Source: Pseudophaeobacter profundi (GTDB taxonomy: Bacteria > Pseudomonadota > Alphaproteobacteria > Rhodobacterales > Rhodobacteraceae). From it: a stretch of 64,000 bases of DNA. The position numbers were made by a program, and so were the translations under genes. Of this stretch, positions 42,729-50,349 are shown in pieces. Location of the stretch: contig NZ_JARJEF010000005.1 in assembly GCF_029697505.1 (NCBI RefSeq), positions 1 to 64,000 of the forward strand. The letters are read 5' to 3'. The notes beneath the pieces were generated by a model. The model did no database searches. It was given only the letters and a program-made list of their open reading frames with translations, and was not told where the DNA came from. Position 1 is the first letter of the stretch; each line of letters opens with the position of its first letter.

Positions 42729-42759
42729 ATGGGAAAGGCTGTTCGCCTTGGGTGTGGGC
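42654..42759. repeat. 106-bp direct repeat, left copy (partner 50193-50298)
   Basis: Identical to 50193-50298. It contains the whole tRNA-Phe plus 31 bp of its upstream flank, which is more than the 3' tRNA end normally duplicated by integration. Confidence 0.95.
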
Positions 42760-42938
42760 GGTTAAGATGCTGTGAACATTAGATAACTTAAGTAGAGCTT
42801 GTGTTCTCCTTAGAGTGTGAAGCAATAGGAATGGATTGGTTTAGTCAAGCGAAAGAAACCATTGATATGCTCTATGGTTTCAAGTGTGTGACAAGATGTG
42901 TGACAGCTACAAAAGGGCTGAGGTCAGGTTGTAGGGGG

Positions 42939-43271
42939 TCAGGTACCGTACTGGAATTTTCCTGTAGTACCATCACTGAAATCAACATCAACGATGCCAC
43001 CAGCCATACCTGTTCTGGTCGTTTGTGCTGTACCAGTCCTGCCATCATCGCAGGTAAATGTGGCCCGTTGAACCTTAGCCGTGCCTGTCGGTGTCTCCCC
43101 TGTGCAAATGACTGATCCATCGGAGAGCGTAAATTCGTCTAACGTGAAATAACCTGTCCAGCCCTTACCGTCACTGGTCACCCCAGAAGCGGGTATCGAC
43201 AGTGAACTACATGCCCCAAGAGATACCAAAGCTACCACACCTAATTTCAGTTTGGATTGAAAGTTGATCAT
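42939..43271 (-). CDS. Small lipoprotein
   Basis: 110 residues. A lipobox LVSLGACSS places the lipidated cysteine at about residue 21. The mature part is Thr/Gly-rich with two cysteines (SVICTG, FTCDDGRTG) and looks like a small beta-sandwich with repeated DG/SDG turns. Start and the preceding stop overlap (TAATG), so it is co-translated with the upstream lipoprotein. No family recognised. Confidence 0.75.
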   Translation of the reverse strand: MINFQSKLKLGVVALVSLGACSSLSIPASGVTSDGKGWTGYFTLDEFTLSDGSVICTGETPTGTAKVQRATFTCDDGRTGTAQTTRTGMAGGIVDVDFSDGTTGKFQYGT

Positions 43272-43705
43272 TAGTTCGTTCCCATACCTATATCATTCAA
43301 TAGTTTGTACCCTCTGTTAGTCAAACAACGGTCTACAATGCGGTTTGGACCATATTTCACAAGAGTCGCATATTCACTTCCAGCAGTAGCACCACCAGCA
43401 GCGCCAGCGGCAGCACCAGTGGCAATTAGATTTCCTTGGTTTGCTGACCCGGTGCCTACAGCAGCACCGACAAGTGCACCACTTACAGCCCCAACCATTA
43501 GGTTAGTAGCTGCCTGTTGAGAGGCCTGTTTCTCATATTTGGCCTTAGCTGCTGATGCTATGCCTCGACATTGTACAAGGTCCGGCTGAAATGCTGCCAT
43601 GTCTGTTGAATATGGATCGACCACGGGTTCATAAGTCGCAAGTGAAGGTGGGGCGCAGCCAGAGGAGATCAGGATTAGATTAATCAAGATGAAGTATTTT
43701 TTCAA
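43271..43705 (-). CDS. Lipoprotein with glycine-zipper domain
   Basis: 144 residues. Signal and lipobox LILISSGCAPPS (Cys17). Residues about 70-110 form a glycine-zipper segment (NLMVGAVSGALVGAAVGTG and ATGAAAGAAGGATAGSEYA), as in Rickettsia 17-kDa-like outer-membrane lipoproteins. The C-terminus has two cysteines. Likely outer membrane anchored. It forms a two-gene unit with the following lipoprotein. Confidence 0.8.
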   Translation of the reverse strand: MKKYFILINLILISSGCAPPSLATYEPVVDPYSTDMAAFQPDLVQCRGIASAAKAKYEKQASQQAATNLMVGAVSGALVGAAVGTGSANQGNLIATGAAAGAAGGATAGSEYATLVKYGPNRIVDRCLTNRGYKLLNDIGMGTN

Positions 43706-43806
43706 TGCAAAGCAACTTCCATGAGTGCAAAATAGGTTTATTTGAAGCTACAGTACAGCTTATAGGTGAAATGTAAATTAGTCATTTTTTACAGTGGTAT
43801 AAGGGT

Positions 43807-43969
43807 GGGTGGAGAAGCTACACAACTTGAAGAAGCTGGCGTTTCCAAAAACATTTCGGCACGTTTGATAGGTCACGAACTCAAGACCATGACATACGGA
43901 CTGTACTCTGGCGGTGTGACGTTCGGAATGCTTCAAGATGCAGTCGAGATGCTGGACTGGGAGAGCTGA
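43807..43969 (+). pseudogene. Integrase C-terminal remnant
   Basis: About 53 codons: LEEAGVSKNISARLIGHE and TMTYGLYSGG carry the distal His and the nucleophilic Tyr of a tyrosine recombinase, then DAVEMLDWES and stop. The rest is missing. It is a different integrase type from those at 34068 and 49028, and points to a further past integration. Confidence 0.75.
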
Positions 43970-43982
43970 CGTCATCACAGTT

Positions 43983-44022
43983 CCACAGAGGGCCACAGAG
44001 GGCCACAGAGGGCCACAGAGGA
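43983..44022. repeat. Tandem repeat, 4 x 10 bp
   Basis: Four head-to-tail copies of CCACAGAGGG, the last ending in A. Related motifs (GGCCAC, CACAGG) recur loosely at about 45070-45140. The period near one helical turn would fit an iteron-like protein-binding array. Confidence 0.85.
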
Positions 44023-44358
44023 CCGCTAGTAAGCACTGTAGCAGCAACGTAAGCCCTCCCTATATGTCCCTTTGCGCCCCTTCTGGTGGCTTAGTGATGT
44101 GAATGACGGGGTAATAGTCCCTAACGCCCAGCGCAATTAGGCGCAACGGATGCCTGATCATTTGGCCTTGGCTTCAGCAGACCACTGCAAAAGGCTACAC
44201 AATCAACCACCTAGGGCGAAAGCTTTCGACGGCAAGTCGTCCTTGCGGACGGTGAAGTAATGGAACAAGACTACACTTAAACTGTTCACGAAACGGCTCT
44301 ACTACTTGCCAGAATGTGACAGTCACCGAAATCCAGATCCTATTGGGAGATATGAAAA
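44023..44358. other. Gene-free stretch
   Basis: No gene supported. It holds the leader of the 44359 gene; GGGAGA at 44345-44350 is its ribosome site. Confidence 0.4.
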
Positions 44359-44844
44359 GTGGCAAGCTGTTTGAGTTGCGGGAAAAAGTTTGGCTTTTTG
44401 GAAGCGGGTGTTGGTGGCCTATGTGGTCAATGCGATTACCTTGCGTCTGTAATTCCAAATGAAGTCGATGACATCGTTCAGCATGCTCACCGGAAACAAG
44501 AAATTGAAGATATCTTATTAACCACCGAGGCGGCACCTAATCTAAATATCACCAAACGTATTGAGATTGTTACTGCAGAGTGTGCCTTTGGAATGAATAT
44601 GTTTAAGGATTTGTTTGCAGGTACCCGCAATGTCTTCGGCGGAAGATCGGAAGCTGTGCAAAATACAATGCGTGATAGTCGCAGATTGGCACTTTACGAG
44701 CTTAAAAAGGAAGCATACGAGGTTGGCGCTAATGCGGTAGTCGGTGTTGACTTGGATTATGTAGAGCTATCGTCAACTGGCACCATGATTATTCTAGTAG
44801 CTTCAGGAACTGCTGTTTTACTTGAACAGAACGTTGATGCGTGA
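44359..44844 (+). CDS. YbjQ/UPF0145-like protein with N-terminal zinc ribbon
   Basis: 161 residues from a GTG at 44359 with GGGAGA eight bases upstream. Residues 4-27 carry two cysteine pairs (CLSC and CGQC), a probable zinc ribbon. Residues about 65-160 match the YbjQ family: EIVTAECAFGMNMFKDLFAG, RRLALYELKKEAYEVGANAVVGVDLDY and a hydrophobic end. YbjQ proteins form pentamers of unknown function. The zinc-ribbon fusion is unusual to me. Confidence 0.8.
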   Translation: MASCLSCGKKFGFLEAGVGGLCGQCDYLASVIPNEVDDIVQHAHRKQEIEDILLTTEAAPNLNITKRIEIVTAECAFGMNMFKDLFAGTRNVFGGRSEAVQNTMRDSRRLALYELKKEAYEVGANAVVGVDLDYVELSSTGTMIILVASGTAVLLEQNVDA

Positions 44845-45167
44845 GTGGGAATTATCCATTTCAAAATTATAACGACCGACTTATTCGAGCTCTGGGAACA
44901 TGATCTCCGACTGATGCCCAGCATAGCTTATTTATTTAATGGCAGTGGGTAATCAATATTGGGTATTCCAGATTATCAGCTACCCCAAGCTCTGGACGAA
45001 GCAACAAAGGTCACTCCTGCAAATGTTGTGGGCATTAATGAGTTTTGAAAGTCATACGCTGCCCCTCTGAGAGCCACTGAGAGGCCACACAGGCACACGG
45101 GTCAACACAGGAGGCAGTTAGCGAAGAAGGGCCACTACAGCCTCTCCGGGCCCCTCTCAGCCATGAT
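44845..45167. other. Gene-free stretch
   Basis: About 320 bp with degenerate CACAGG/GGCCAC motifs around 45070-45140 that resemble the 10-bp tandem repeat. No gene or terminator recognised. Confidence 0.4.
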
Positions 45168-45752
45168 CTACTTAGTTAGTGATATGTGCTTCCCTCTTCC
45201 AAGCCTATCGTCTCTAAGGATTTTGCCATCATCCATTAATAGACCTAAGATACTATATGAGAGGTAGTCCTTCGCCCCTCCGCCGTAGCTACTTTGTAAG
45301 CCTAGAGCCTTGGCAGTATCGGCATTAGTAATCCCTTTTGGGTTTGCTTTCGCCAGTTCAACCACAGCATCTTTGAGAAGTGTCAGGCCGATAGATGCTT
45401 TCTCTTGAACTCCACTGGGAACCTTCATGTCAGACCTGGTTGCGTTGGGTTTTCCCGATGGAATGACTGTATTGGTGAGGAAGCCGCCTGTTTGCTCGGT
45501 TCCGAAGGATGAAATTAGCTCAGATTCAAGCTTCAGAGCCTGCACTTCTGTAAGACCATCTGCCAGTATTGTAGTGACCACCTCATGCTTAGATGCTACA
45601 ATTTCAGCAATTCGTCTTCCCTTTGCAGTTTCATCTACACTAGCAGTATGGTCCCAAGCTCTTGTTCCGGTTCCCTTCCCAATATAAAAGGGGAGAACAG
45701 GGTTATTGCGAGGATCTTTCAGGGCGTATATATAGTAAGATCTTGATGGCAT
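45168..45752 (-). CDS. GIY-YIG nuclease family protein
   Basis: 194 residues. YYIYALKD (6-13) and PFYIGKGTGTRAWDH (21-35) are the GIY-YIG core with Arg31 in place; an acidic residue in KLESELISSFG (about 75-85) could be the metal-binding glutamate. The motif order matches the LEM-3/ankle2-like branch. Residues about 120-190 look like a winged helix (GITNADTAKALGLQS). It is 113 bp downstream of the polymerase-like gene in the same direction and may act with it. Confidence 0.88.
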   Translation of the reverse strand: MPSRSYYIYALKDPRNNPVLPFYIGKGTGTRAWDHTASVDETAKGRRIAEIVASKHEVVTTILADGLTEVQALKLESELISSFGTEQTGGFLTNTVIPSGKPNATRSDMKVPSGVQEKASIGLTLLKDAVVELAKANPKGITNADTAKALGLQSSYGGGAKDYLSYSILGLLMDDGKILRDDRLGRGKHISLTK

Positions 45753-45865
45753 GATTTTCTCTAATTACATTGTTATCAAAGACTTGGGGTAATTGTCTAT
45801 TATATGGGAACCAAAGGTTGCCACTATAGTAATGACTTCAGATGATTCCCATTATAATTATTTAC

Positions 45866-47251
45866 TTATAGATAGAAGCCTTTCTTTCTAATCTTATTAA
45901 CTCCTGCCTCCTCTACTGAATAAGCCAACATAATATTGATCTCTTGTGGTCTATTGTGGGTGCGACAGTGTTCTAGGATGTAACGATTAGCCACTTCCCT
46001 GAAGGTCTCGATCCCAGTTTGCTGATGTGAGGCCCCTACAATCAGGCAGTCGTGCATTGGATAAGCAGGGATGCTCAAGCTGTGTAGCCTTTGGATTGTT
46101 TTCAGCACTATCTGGCTCTCGTGATAAGTAATAAACCCAGCTCCATTGTGGTGGTTTTTGTCAAGATGCTTCAAAGCTGGCACCCACTCAAGAATCTTGC
46201 CCCGATACATCTCAAATAACCATTCATCAATTCTATGCTCTCTTTGTAGTTCCTGAGAAGGTTTTCTCTTATGTGGGTTGCCGGAACCGATCAGCTCCAC
46301 CCCTACAGCTTTAAGTTTAGCCCTACCTTCTTCGGCCTCGTCAGTCGCTAGGCCGTGAAACTCTGCTGATATTTCACCATACAGGTCAAACCACCCACCA
46401 TTCTCTCTACCAGTATCTTTGATTTTGTAGCCCATCAGGGATGAAAAGAGGATAGGTTGAGCAGCATTCAGATCAATCTGCACGATAGGTTCGCCATCAA
46501 TCCTACATTGCATCCTGTAATCACCATCTAGGCCCGTATAGGCCCCATAGAACCTACCTCCAGCATCTAGCCTACCCTGGTGGAACACACGACCTACAGA
46601 GCCACAGAAGGCCTCTGAGTGGCCATTTGAGGGGAGTTGCAATGGGTGCTGTTGATAGAATGCGTTTAACTCTTCAACCTCATCTTTAAGCCTGTGGTAA
46701 GGGCCTTTGAATGTCTGTTCTGCTTGGCGCTTGCCATACTTGGGTGATGATTTTCTATTAGCTTTTCTAATGACCTTTTCACCACGAGTTTCTGGCTTGC
46801 TGATTAGAACTTTAGGCCTTCCTACATCAATAAATTGGGAGCTATCATAGAAGGGCGTAGTCTTCAGGGATTGGTCTACTGTGTATAGTGTTGTCACCTT
46901 TTCTGAACTGCTTTTCCCGTCTTTATCCGTGATATGATCCCACGACCCAGACCCTTCTACGTGATGCAGTATCTTCCCTTGTAGCCCTGCAGCCAGACTA
47001 CCGATAATCGACCAGCTAACCAAAGGATACTTAGACCAAAAGTCTTTGACCTTTGGGCAAGCCAAATGCCTGCTAGTTTGTAGGCACCAACGTGCAGTAT
47101 AGAGGAAAGAGGCCATTGCATCCTTTTGGTTTTGGTTCGGTGATGGAATGTGCATTTGGTTTAAAGCTGTAGTCACCCAAATCTGCGCCTCTTGGTTGTA
47201 AGCTCGCCATGTGGGTCTATAAAAATTCACAGCTGTAGTTTCTGTAGTCAT
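45866..47251 (-). CDS. Putative single-subunit (family A / T7-like) polymerase-fold protein
   Basis: 461 residues from the ATG at 47251 (AAGGAAA upstream); the frame is open further back. I do not know this family by name. Palm-like motifs are visible. GRFYGAYTG (232-240) precedes motif A, VQIDLNAAQPIL with Asp260, followed by DLYGEIS (289-295), which resembles DIYGIVA after motif A of T7 RNA polymerase. RAKLKAVGVELIGSGN (310-325) fits motif B. ESQIVLKTIQRL then AYPMHDCLIV (His400, Asp401) fits motif C, compared with IHDSFG in T7 RNA polymerase and VHDELV in Pol I. No exonuclease domain. A leader hairpin lies 32 bp upstream. Role inferred as replication or repair of the element. Confidence 0.7.
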   Translation of the reverse strand: MTTETTAVNFYRPTWRAYNQEAQIWVTTALNQMHIPSPNQNQKDAMASFLYTARWCLQTSRHLACPKVKDFWSKYPLVSWSIIGSLAAGLQGKILHHVEGSGSWDHITDKDGKSSSEKVTTLYTVDQSLKTTPFYDSSQFIDVGRPKVLISKPETRGEKVIRKANRKSSPKYGKRQAEQTFKGPYHRLKDEVEELNAFYQQHPLQLPSNGHSEAFCGSVGRVFHQGRLDAGGRFYGAYTGLDGDYRMQCRIDGEPIVQIDLNAAQPILFSSLMGYKIKDTGRENGGWFDLYGEISAEFHGLATDEAEEGRAKLKAVGVELIGSGNPHKRKPSQELQREHRIDEWLFEMYRGKILEWVPALKHLDKNHHNGAGFITYHESQIVLKTIQRLHSLSIPAYPMHDCLIVGASHQQTGIETFREVANRYILEHCRTHNRPQEINIMLAYSVEEAGVNKIRKKGFYL

Positions 47252-47282
47252 ATGATTTCCTTTCAATGAGAAAACACAAACG

Positions 47283-47304
47283 AAAAAAGACCCCAGAAGG
47301 GTCT
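47283..47304 (-). terminator. Terminator in the leader of the polymerase-like gene
   Basis: On the minus strand AGACCC-TTCTG-GGGTCT is followed by TTTTTT. It lies 32 bp before the ATG at 47251 and no minus-strand gene precedes it, so it either attenuates this gene or ends a small RNA. Confidence 0.75.
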
Positions 47305-47795
47305 AAGCCTGCAGCAATGACAGGGAACGTTGTGCTAGATATTAAATGATACGGTTGATTAGCTCAGCCGCAGCTCGCCCCCTGTTAGCCGATAGATACG
47401 ACTGATAGCCGCAATGGGCATATAATTGTTTTGGGGGAGACGCATATATACTTATGCCTGTCAGGAAGTCAAGATATTCTGCAGAAAGAATATGAGTGTT
47501 AGATTCTACCCTCTATGGAGCAATTCAGATCGGCACCTGCGAATTTCAAGTTAAGCCATTGTTATTAAACACTTAAGTTGCATTTTGGCTGGTGTTTGGA
47601 GGTGCGGAAGTGGCTTCATTTCCTTGTACACTTGTCTGGCTCTCGTACCTCAGTGTGGATGGCAATATCAGCCTACAGCCTGCTGTTACCGTTCCTTTGT
47701 GACCACTAAGCGGTAACATATGGGCTTATTTACTTGCAGATGTGACTAGAATCAGTTTAGTCTAGATTCAAATGTTACTGTAGGCGGGATGGATT
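47305..47795. other. Gene-free leader region with dyads
   Basis: About 490 bp between divergent genes. It contains TGTTACCG/CGGTAACA (47684-47718) and the dyads at 47744-47769. No protein is supported. A minus-strand RNA ending at the hairpin at 47283-47304 could start here. Confidence 0.5.
47744..47769. promoter_or_regulatory. Overlapping dyads upstream of the serine recombinase
   Basis: GACTA-N9-TAGTC (47744-47762) overlaps GAATC-N11-GATTC (47749-47769), 27 bp before the recombinase start. It could be an operator or part of a res site. Confidence 0.4.
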
Positions 47796-48344
47796 ATGGC
47801 ACTTGTTGGATATCGTAGGGTAAGCACATTCGATCAGAACCTAGATCGTCAGGACCTAGGCAAAGTTGACAAACTATTTGAAGAGAAGGCTTCAGGGAAA
47901 TCAGCCAAGGAACGCCCAGCGCTTCAGTTGATGATTGACTACGTTAGGGAGGGTGACTGTGTAGTTGTTCATTCTATTGACCGTCTGGCCCGAGACCTAA
48001 GAGACCTTCAGAGCATAATCGAAACCTTGAACAGCAAAGGGGTAGCTATCTCTTTCAAGTCAGAGAGCCTGACATTTTCTGCAAGCTCAGATGATGCCTT
48101 TGCTAAGCTACAACTACAGATGATGGGGGCCTTTGCTGAATTTGAACGTAATATCATTAGGAAGAGGCAAGCTGAAGGTATAGCCAAGGCCAAAACCAAA
48201 GGGGTTTACAAAGGTGGCAAGAAGCGGATCGACAGAGAGAAGGTGAAGGACCTGAAGCGAGAAGGCCTGTCCACCTACAAAATTGCAGAGGCGCTGGGCA
48301 TTAGTCGAATGTCAGTCCACAGGATACTGAATGAAGAAGCTTGA
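47796..48344 (+). CDS. Serine recombinase (resolvase/invertase)
   Basis: 182 residues. GYRRVSTFDQN places the catalytic serine at residue 10. SIDRLARDLRDL (about 60-71) and LQMMGAFAEFERNIIRKRQAEGIAKAK (about 108-134) are the standard helices of small serine recombinases, and the C-terminal helix-turn-helix is LSTYKIAEALGISRMSVHRIL. It may resolve multimers of the excised element or invert DNA. No matching paired res sites were identified beyond the dyads upstream. Confidence 0.93.
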   Translation: MALVGYRRVSTFDQNLDRQDLGKVDKLFEEKASGKSAKERPALQLMIDYVREGDCVVVHSIDRLARDLRDLQSIIETLNSKGVAISFKSESLTFSASSDDAFAKLQLQMMGAFAEFERNIIRKRQAEGIAKAKTKGVYKGGKKRIDREKVKDLKREGLSTYKIAEALGISRMSVHRILNEEA

Positions 48345-48465
48345 ATTTGTAGCTGTACGGAAGGCCCCATGTAACGGTGGGACCCTCCTGAAAATCACAG
48401 ATCGTTTTCGCTTTGGCTAGTTTTCACCTCAGAATCCAAAAAAGATCATGTACTTGATGCCCCCT

Positions 48466-48756
48466 TCAGTCATCCAACTTTCCCACTGTTCCGTCACCGT
48501 ACCAGAGCATATTATCGACACTCCAAAGCTGCTGCAGTACTCCGCCAGTTTTTTGGCCATAAGTGAAATTGGCAATATAGTTACCACCAAGAGACAAAGC
48601 CTGTACGGCCATGGCCTCTTTAACATCTCTGAGGCTTTTCAACTGGTCTTGCCCAAACCCACTATTTAGCTGTGTGCTGAGTTTCTCTAGTTCAACAAAT
48701 TTTTCGGGCATTCCTTCATCAAACTTCACTCCGCCCCTTTCTGTAATAGGGGGCAT
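48466..48756 (-). CDS. Hypothetical protein
   Basis: 96 residues from the ATG at 48756 (GGGAAG six bases upstream). A charged, helical N-terminal half (EKFVELEKLSTQLNSGFGQDQ) precedes a segment NYIANFTYGQKTGGVLQQLWSVDNMLWYGDG with several aromatic residues. The last part resembles YbjQ-adjacent folds that monitor solvent-exposed beta sheets, but I cannot assign a family. It begins one base after the DUF4177 gene stop. Confidence 0.65.
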   Translation of the reverse strand: MPPITERGGVKFDEGMPEKFVELEKLSTQLNSGFGQDQLKSLRDVKEAMAVQALSLGGNYIANFTYGQKTGGVLQQLWSVDNMLWYGDGTVGKLDD

Positions 48757-48757
48757 A

Positions 48758-48949
48758 TTACGCTTCCCTTTCGAATAGGACAATAACTTCATCTCTGGAC
48801 CCACCAAAAGAAGGCATACTTGCTGTTGTCATAGATACGACCTCCCATCCTTGTTCAGCATAGGCGTTGATAGCCTGCTCTAGGAGTTGAGGGTCAAACT
48901 TTCCGCTGAAGAATTTATCTTTCTGTGACAGTATCTTGTACTCTTTCAT
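48758..48949 (-). CDS. DUF4177-like small protein
   Basis: 63 residues from the ATG at 48949 (AAGGG upstream). KEYKILSQKD at the start, LEQAINAYAEQGWEVVSM in the centre and DEVIVLFERE at the end are the pattern of DUF4177, a small two-layer fold of unknown role. It is co-transcribed with the following 96-residue protein. Confidence 0.8.
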   Translation of the reverse strand: MKEYKILSQKDKFFSGKFDPQLLEQAINAYAEQGWEVVSMTTASMPSFGGSRDEVIVLFEREA

Positions 48950-49027
48950 ATTCAAACCCTTGGAAATTATTGCTTTATATCGTGTGCTATTAGGTCGGCA
49001 AATGTTGCTTGAGTCTAATCGACGTCT

Positions 49028-50140
49028 TCACTTGTGGCAAACTGTAGGAAGCATCGCTATTTCTAGCCACTTGCGCAAGATTTCAGCCTTGTAGCCTTGA
49101 CCATATTTAGAGCCAACACCACCCACAGTAGACCACCCACCAATTTGGTCAATCAGTTCCAAGGGGGCCTCAACCTCTCTGAGACGGTCTCTCATGGTAT
49201 GTCTGAGGCTATGAGCAGTTAGGCCACCAAATCTAGCCTTCAGCCACTTATTCAAGGCATTCGAAGCATGTGTGGCCCTACACCCATCATCATGGATATA
49301 TCTGGGGAAAAGCCATTCATCGTCAGACTGCCTGAGGGCCATTCTCATGGCCTCTAGCCCATGACCAACCAAAGGCAAGGAACGTTCGCTACCTGCTGTC
49401 TTGAGGCGTCTCATGGGGTTTGGGCGTATGTGAATAACCTCATTGGTTAGGTCTACATCATCCAGCCTCAACCCAACAATTTCACCAAGCCTACAACCAG
49501 TTTCCCCAAGTATAGGCATCAGCAGCCGTATCGGACTACTGGAGGCCATAGCCTCTTTGTAGCCGTCCTGTAGCTGTTCTTTTGTGAAAACTCCCCGTTT
49601 CTTTCTGTCTTGTCCTTCATCCTTGATGATCAGTCGAGAGAAGGGGTTTCGCTTTTCGACCTCTAGTTCAGAAAAACCATAGTTTAGTAGGGCGCAAATA
49701 CTGTTGACCCTTCGTCTCATAGTGCCACTTGAGTTTCCACGGCTGCACAGAAGGTTCTGAAAGGCTTTGCTGTCCGCTCTGGTGTAGCTGGAAATGTCTC
49801 GGTCTCCCGCTACCTCGTACAGTGCTTGTACTGCCAGTTCGATGGGCTTTGGAGCTATCTGTTTTAGTTCAAGATATTCCCGGGCTATCTCTGACATAAG
49901 CTTGATCTTGGGTTTACTGGCCTCAAGTACCGCCTGTAGATCTAGCTTGTGATTAGAACGAAAGCTTTGATCCAGTAGGGTCGTCAAGCGCTGGGCCATT
50001 GATGAGGCTAGGGCTTCGTCTGACCCAAGCTTTAGTCGGATAGATGGGCCGTAAAGATCAACAGCCAACTTGGGTGTCCTACGGTTATAGTAGAAGACGT
50101 TCTTTCGAAGAATTGTGTACGGAATGTGTGACAAAATCAT
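49028..50140 (-). CDS. Tyrosine integrase of Element 2 (Cre-like W active site)
   Basis: 370 residues from the ATG at 50140. N-terminal SAM-like DNA-binding part (about 80-170), then the catalytic domain: Arg217 (TGCRLGEIVGL), His310 and Arg313 (HSLRHTMRDRL), GGW with Trp336 (IGGWSTVGG) at the place of the usual second histidine as in Cre, and Tyr346 (KYGQGY). It lies 52 bp from tRNA-Phe copy B and is read away from it. Its first 39 codons are duplicated as a relic at 33598-33730. Confidence 0.93.
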   Translation of the reverse strand: MILSHIPYTILRKNVFYYNRRTPKLAVDLYGPSIRLKLGSDEALASSMAQRLTTLLDQSFRSNHKLDLQAVLEASKPKIKLMSEIAREYLELKQIAPKPIELAVQALYEVAGDRDISSYTRADSKAFQNLLCSRGNSSGTMRRRVNSICALLNYGFSELEVEKRNPFSRLIIKDEGQDRKKRGVFTKEQLQDGYKEAMASSSPIRLLMPILGETGCRLGEIVGLRLDDVDLTNEVIHIRPNPMRRLKTAGSERSLPLVGHGLEAMRMALRQSDDEWLFPRYIHDDGCRATHASNALNKWLKARFGGLTAHSLRHTMRDRLREVEAPLELIDQIGGWSTVGGVGSKYGQGYKAEILRKWLEIAMLPTVCHK

Positions 50141-50237
50141 AAGTCCCTGCATTGGTTTTAGCAGAAGAAACAAGAACTTAAGTTTGATCTAATGGTGCCC
50201 GGGGGCGGAATCGAACCACCGACACGAGGATTTTCAA
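50008..50237. repeat. 230-bp direct repeat, right copy (partner 33598-33827)
   Basis: Contains the intact start of the Element 2 integrase gene and the 3' part of tRNA-Phe copy B. This is the copy from which the left relic diverged by few substitutions. Confidence 0.97.
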
Positions 50238-50267
50238 TCCACTGCTCTACCCCTGAGCTACCCGGGC
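50193..50267 (-). tRNA. tRNA-Phe (anticodon GAA), copy B (probable native gene)
   Basis: 75 nt with encoded CCA. The acceptor GCCCGGG/CCCGGGC, anticodon GAA in TTGAAAA, and T-loop TTCGATT are intact. It lies downstream of yacG in the same direction, the usual chromosomal context, so it is taken as the native gene and integration target. Confidence 0.96.
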
Positions 50268-50349
50268 ATGGGAAAGGCTGTTCGCCTTGGGTGTGGGCCT
50301 TCTAAGACGTCCATGCGGCGGTGTCCAGAGGCTTTTTGCAAGAAAAGCA

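Larger units (their letters stand above)
42729..50192. mobile_element. Element 2: A+T-rich integrative element at tRNA-Phe
   Basis: Lies between two complete tRNA-Phe copies. It has a Cre-like integrase adjacent to the right tRNA, a second integrase remnant near the left end, a serine recombinase, a GIY-YIG nuclease, a polymerase-like protein, two lipoproteins, a YbjQ-like protein and small genes. It is visibly richer in A+T than the flanking chromosome. No relaxase or structural phage genes were found. Confidence 0.8.

Noticed and set aside
43983-44022. CRISPR-like array
   Set aside because: Copies are contiguous 10-mers without spacers and no cas gene is near.
47320-47480. A tRNA-like fold in the leader of the polymerase-like gene
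   Set aside because: TAGCTCAG resembles a D-arm but no acceptor or T-arm can be drawn.
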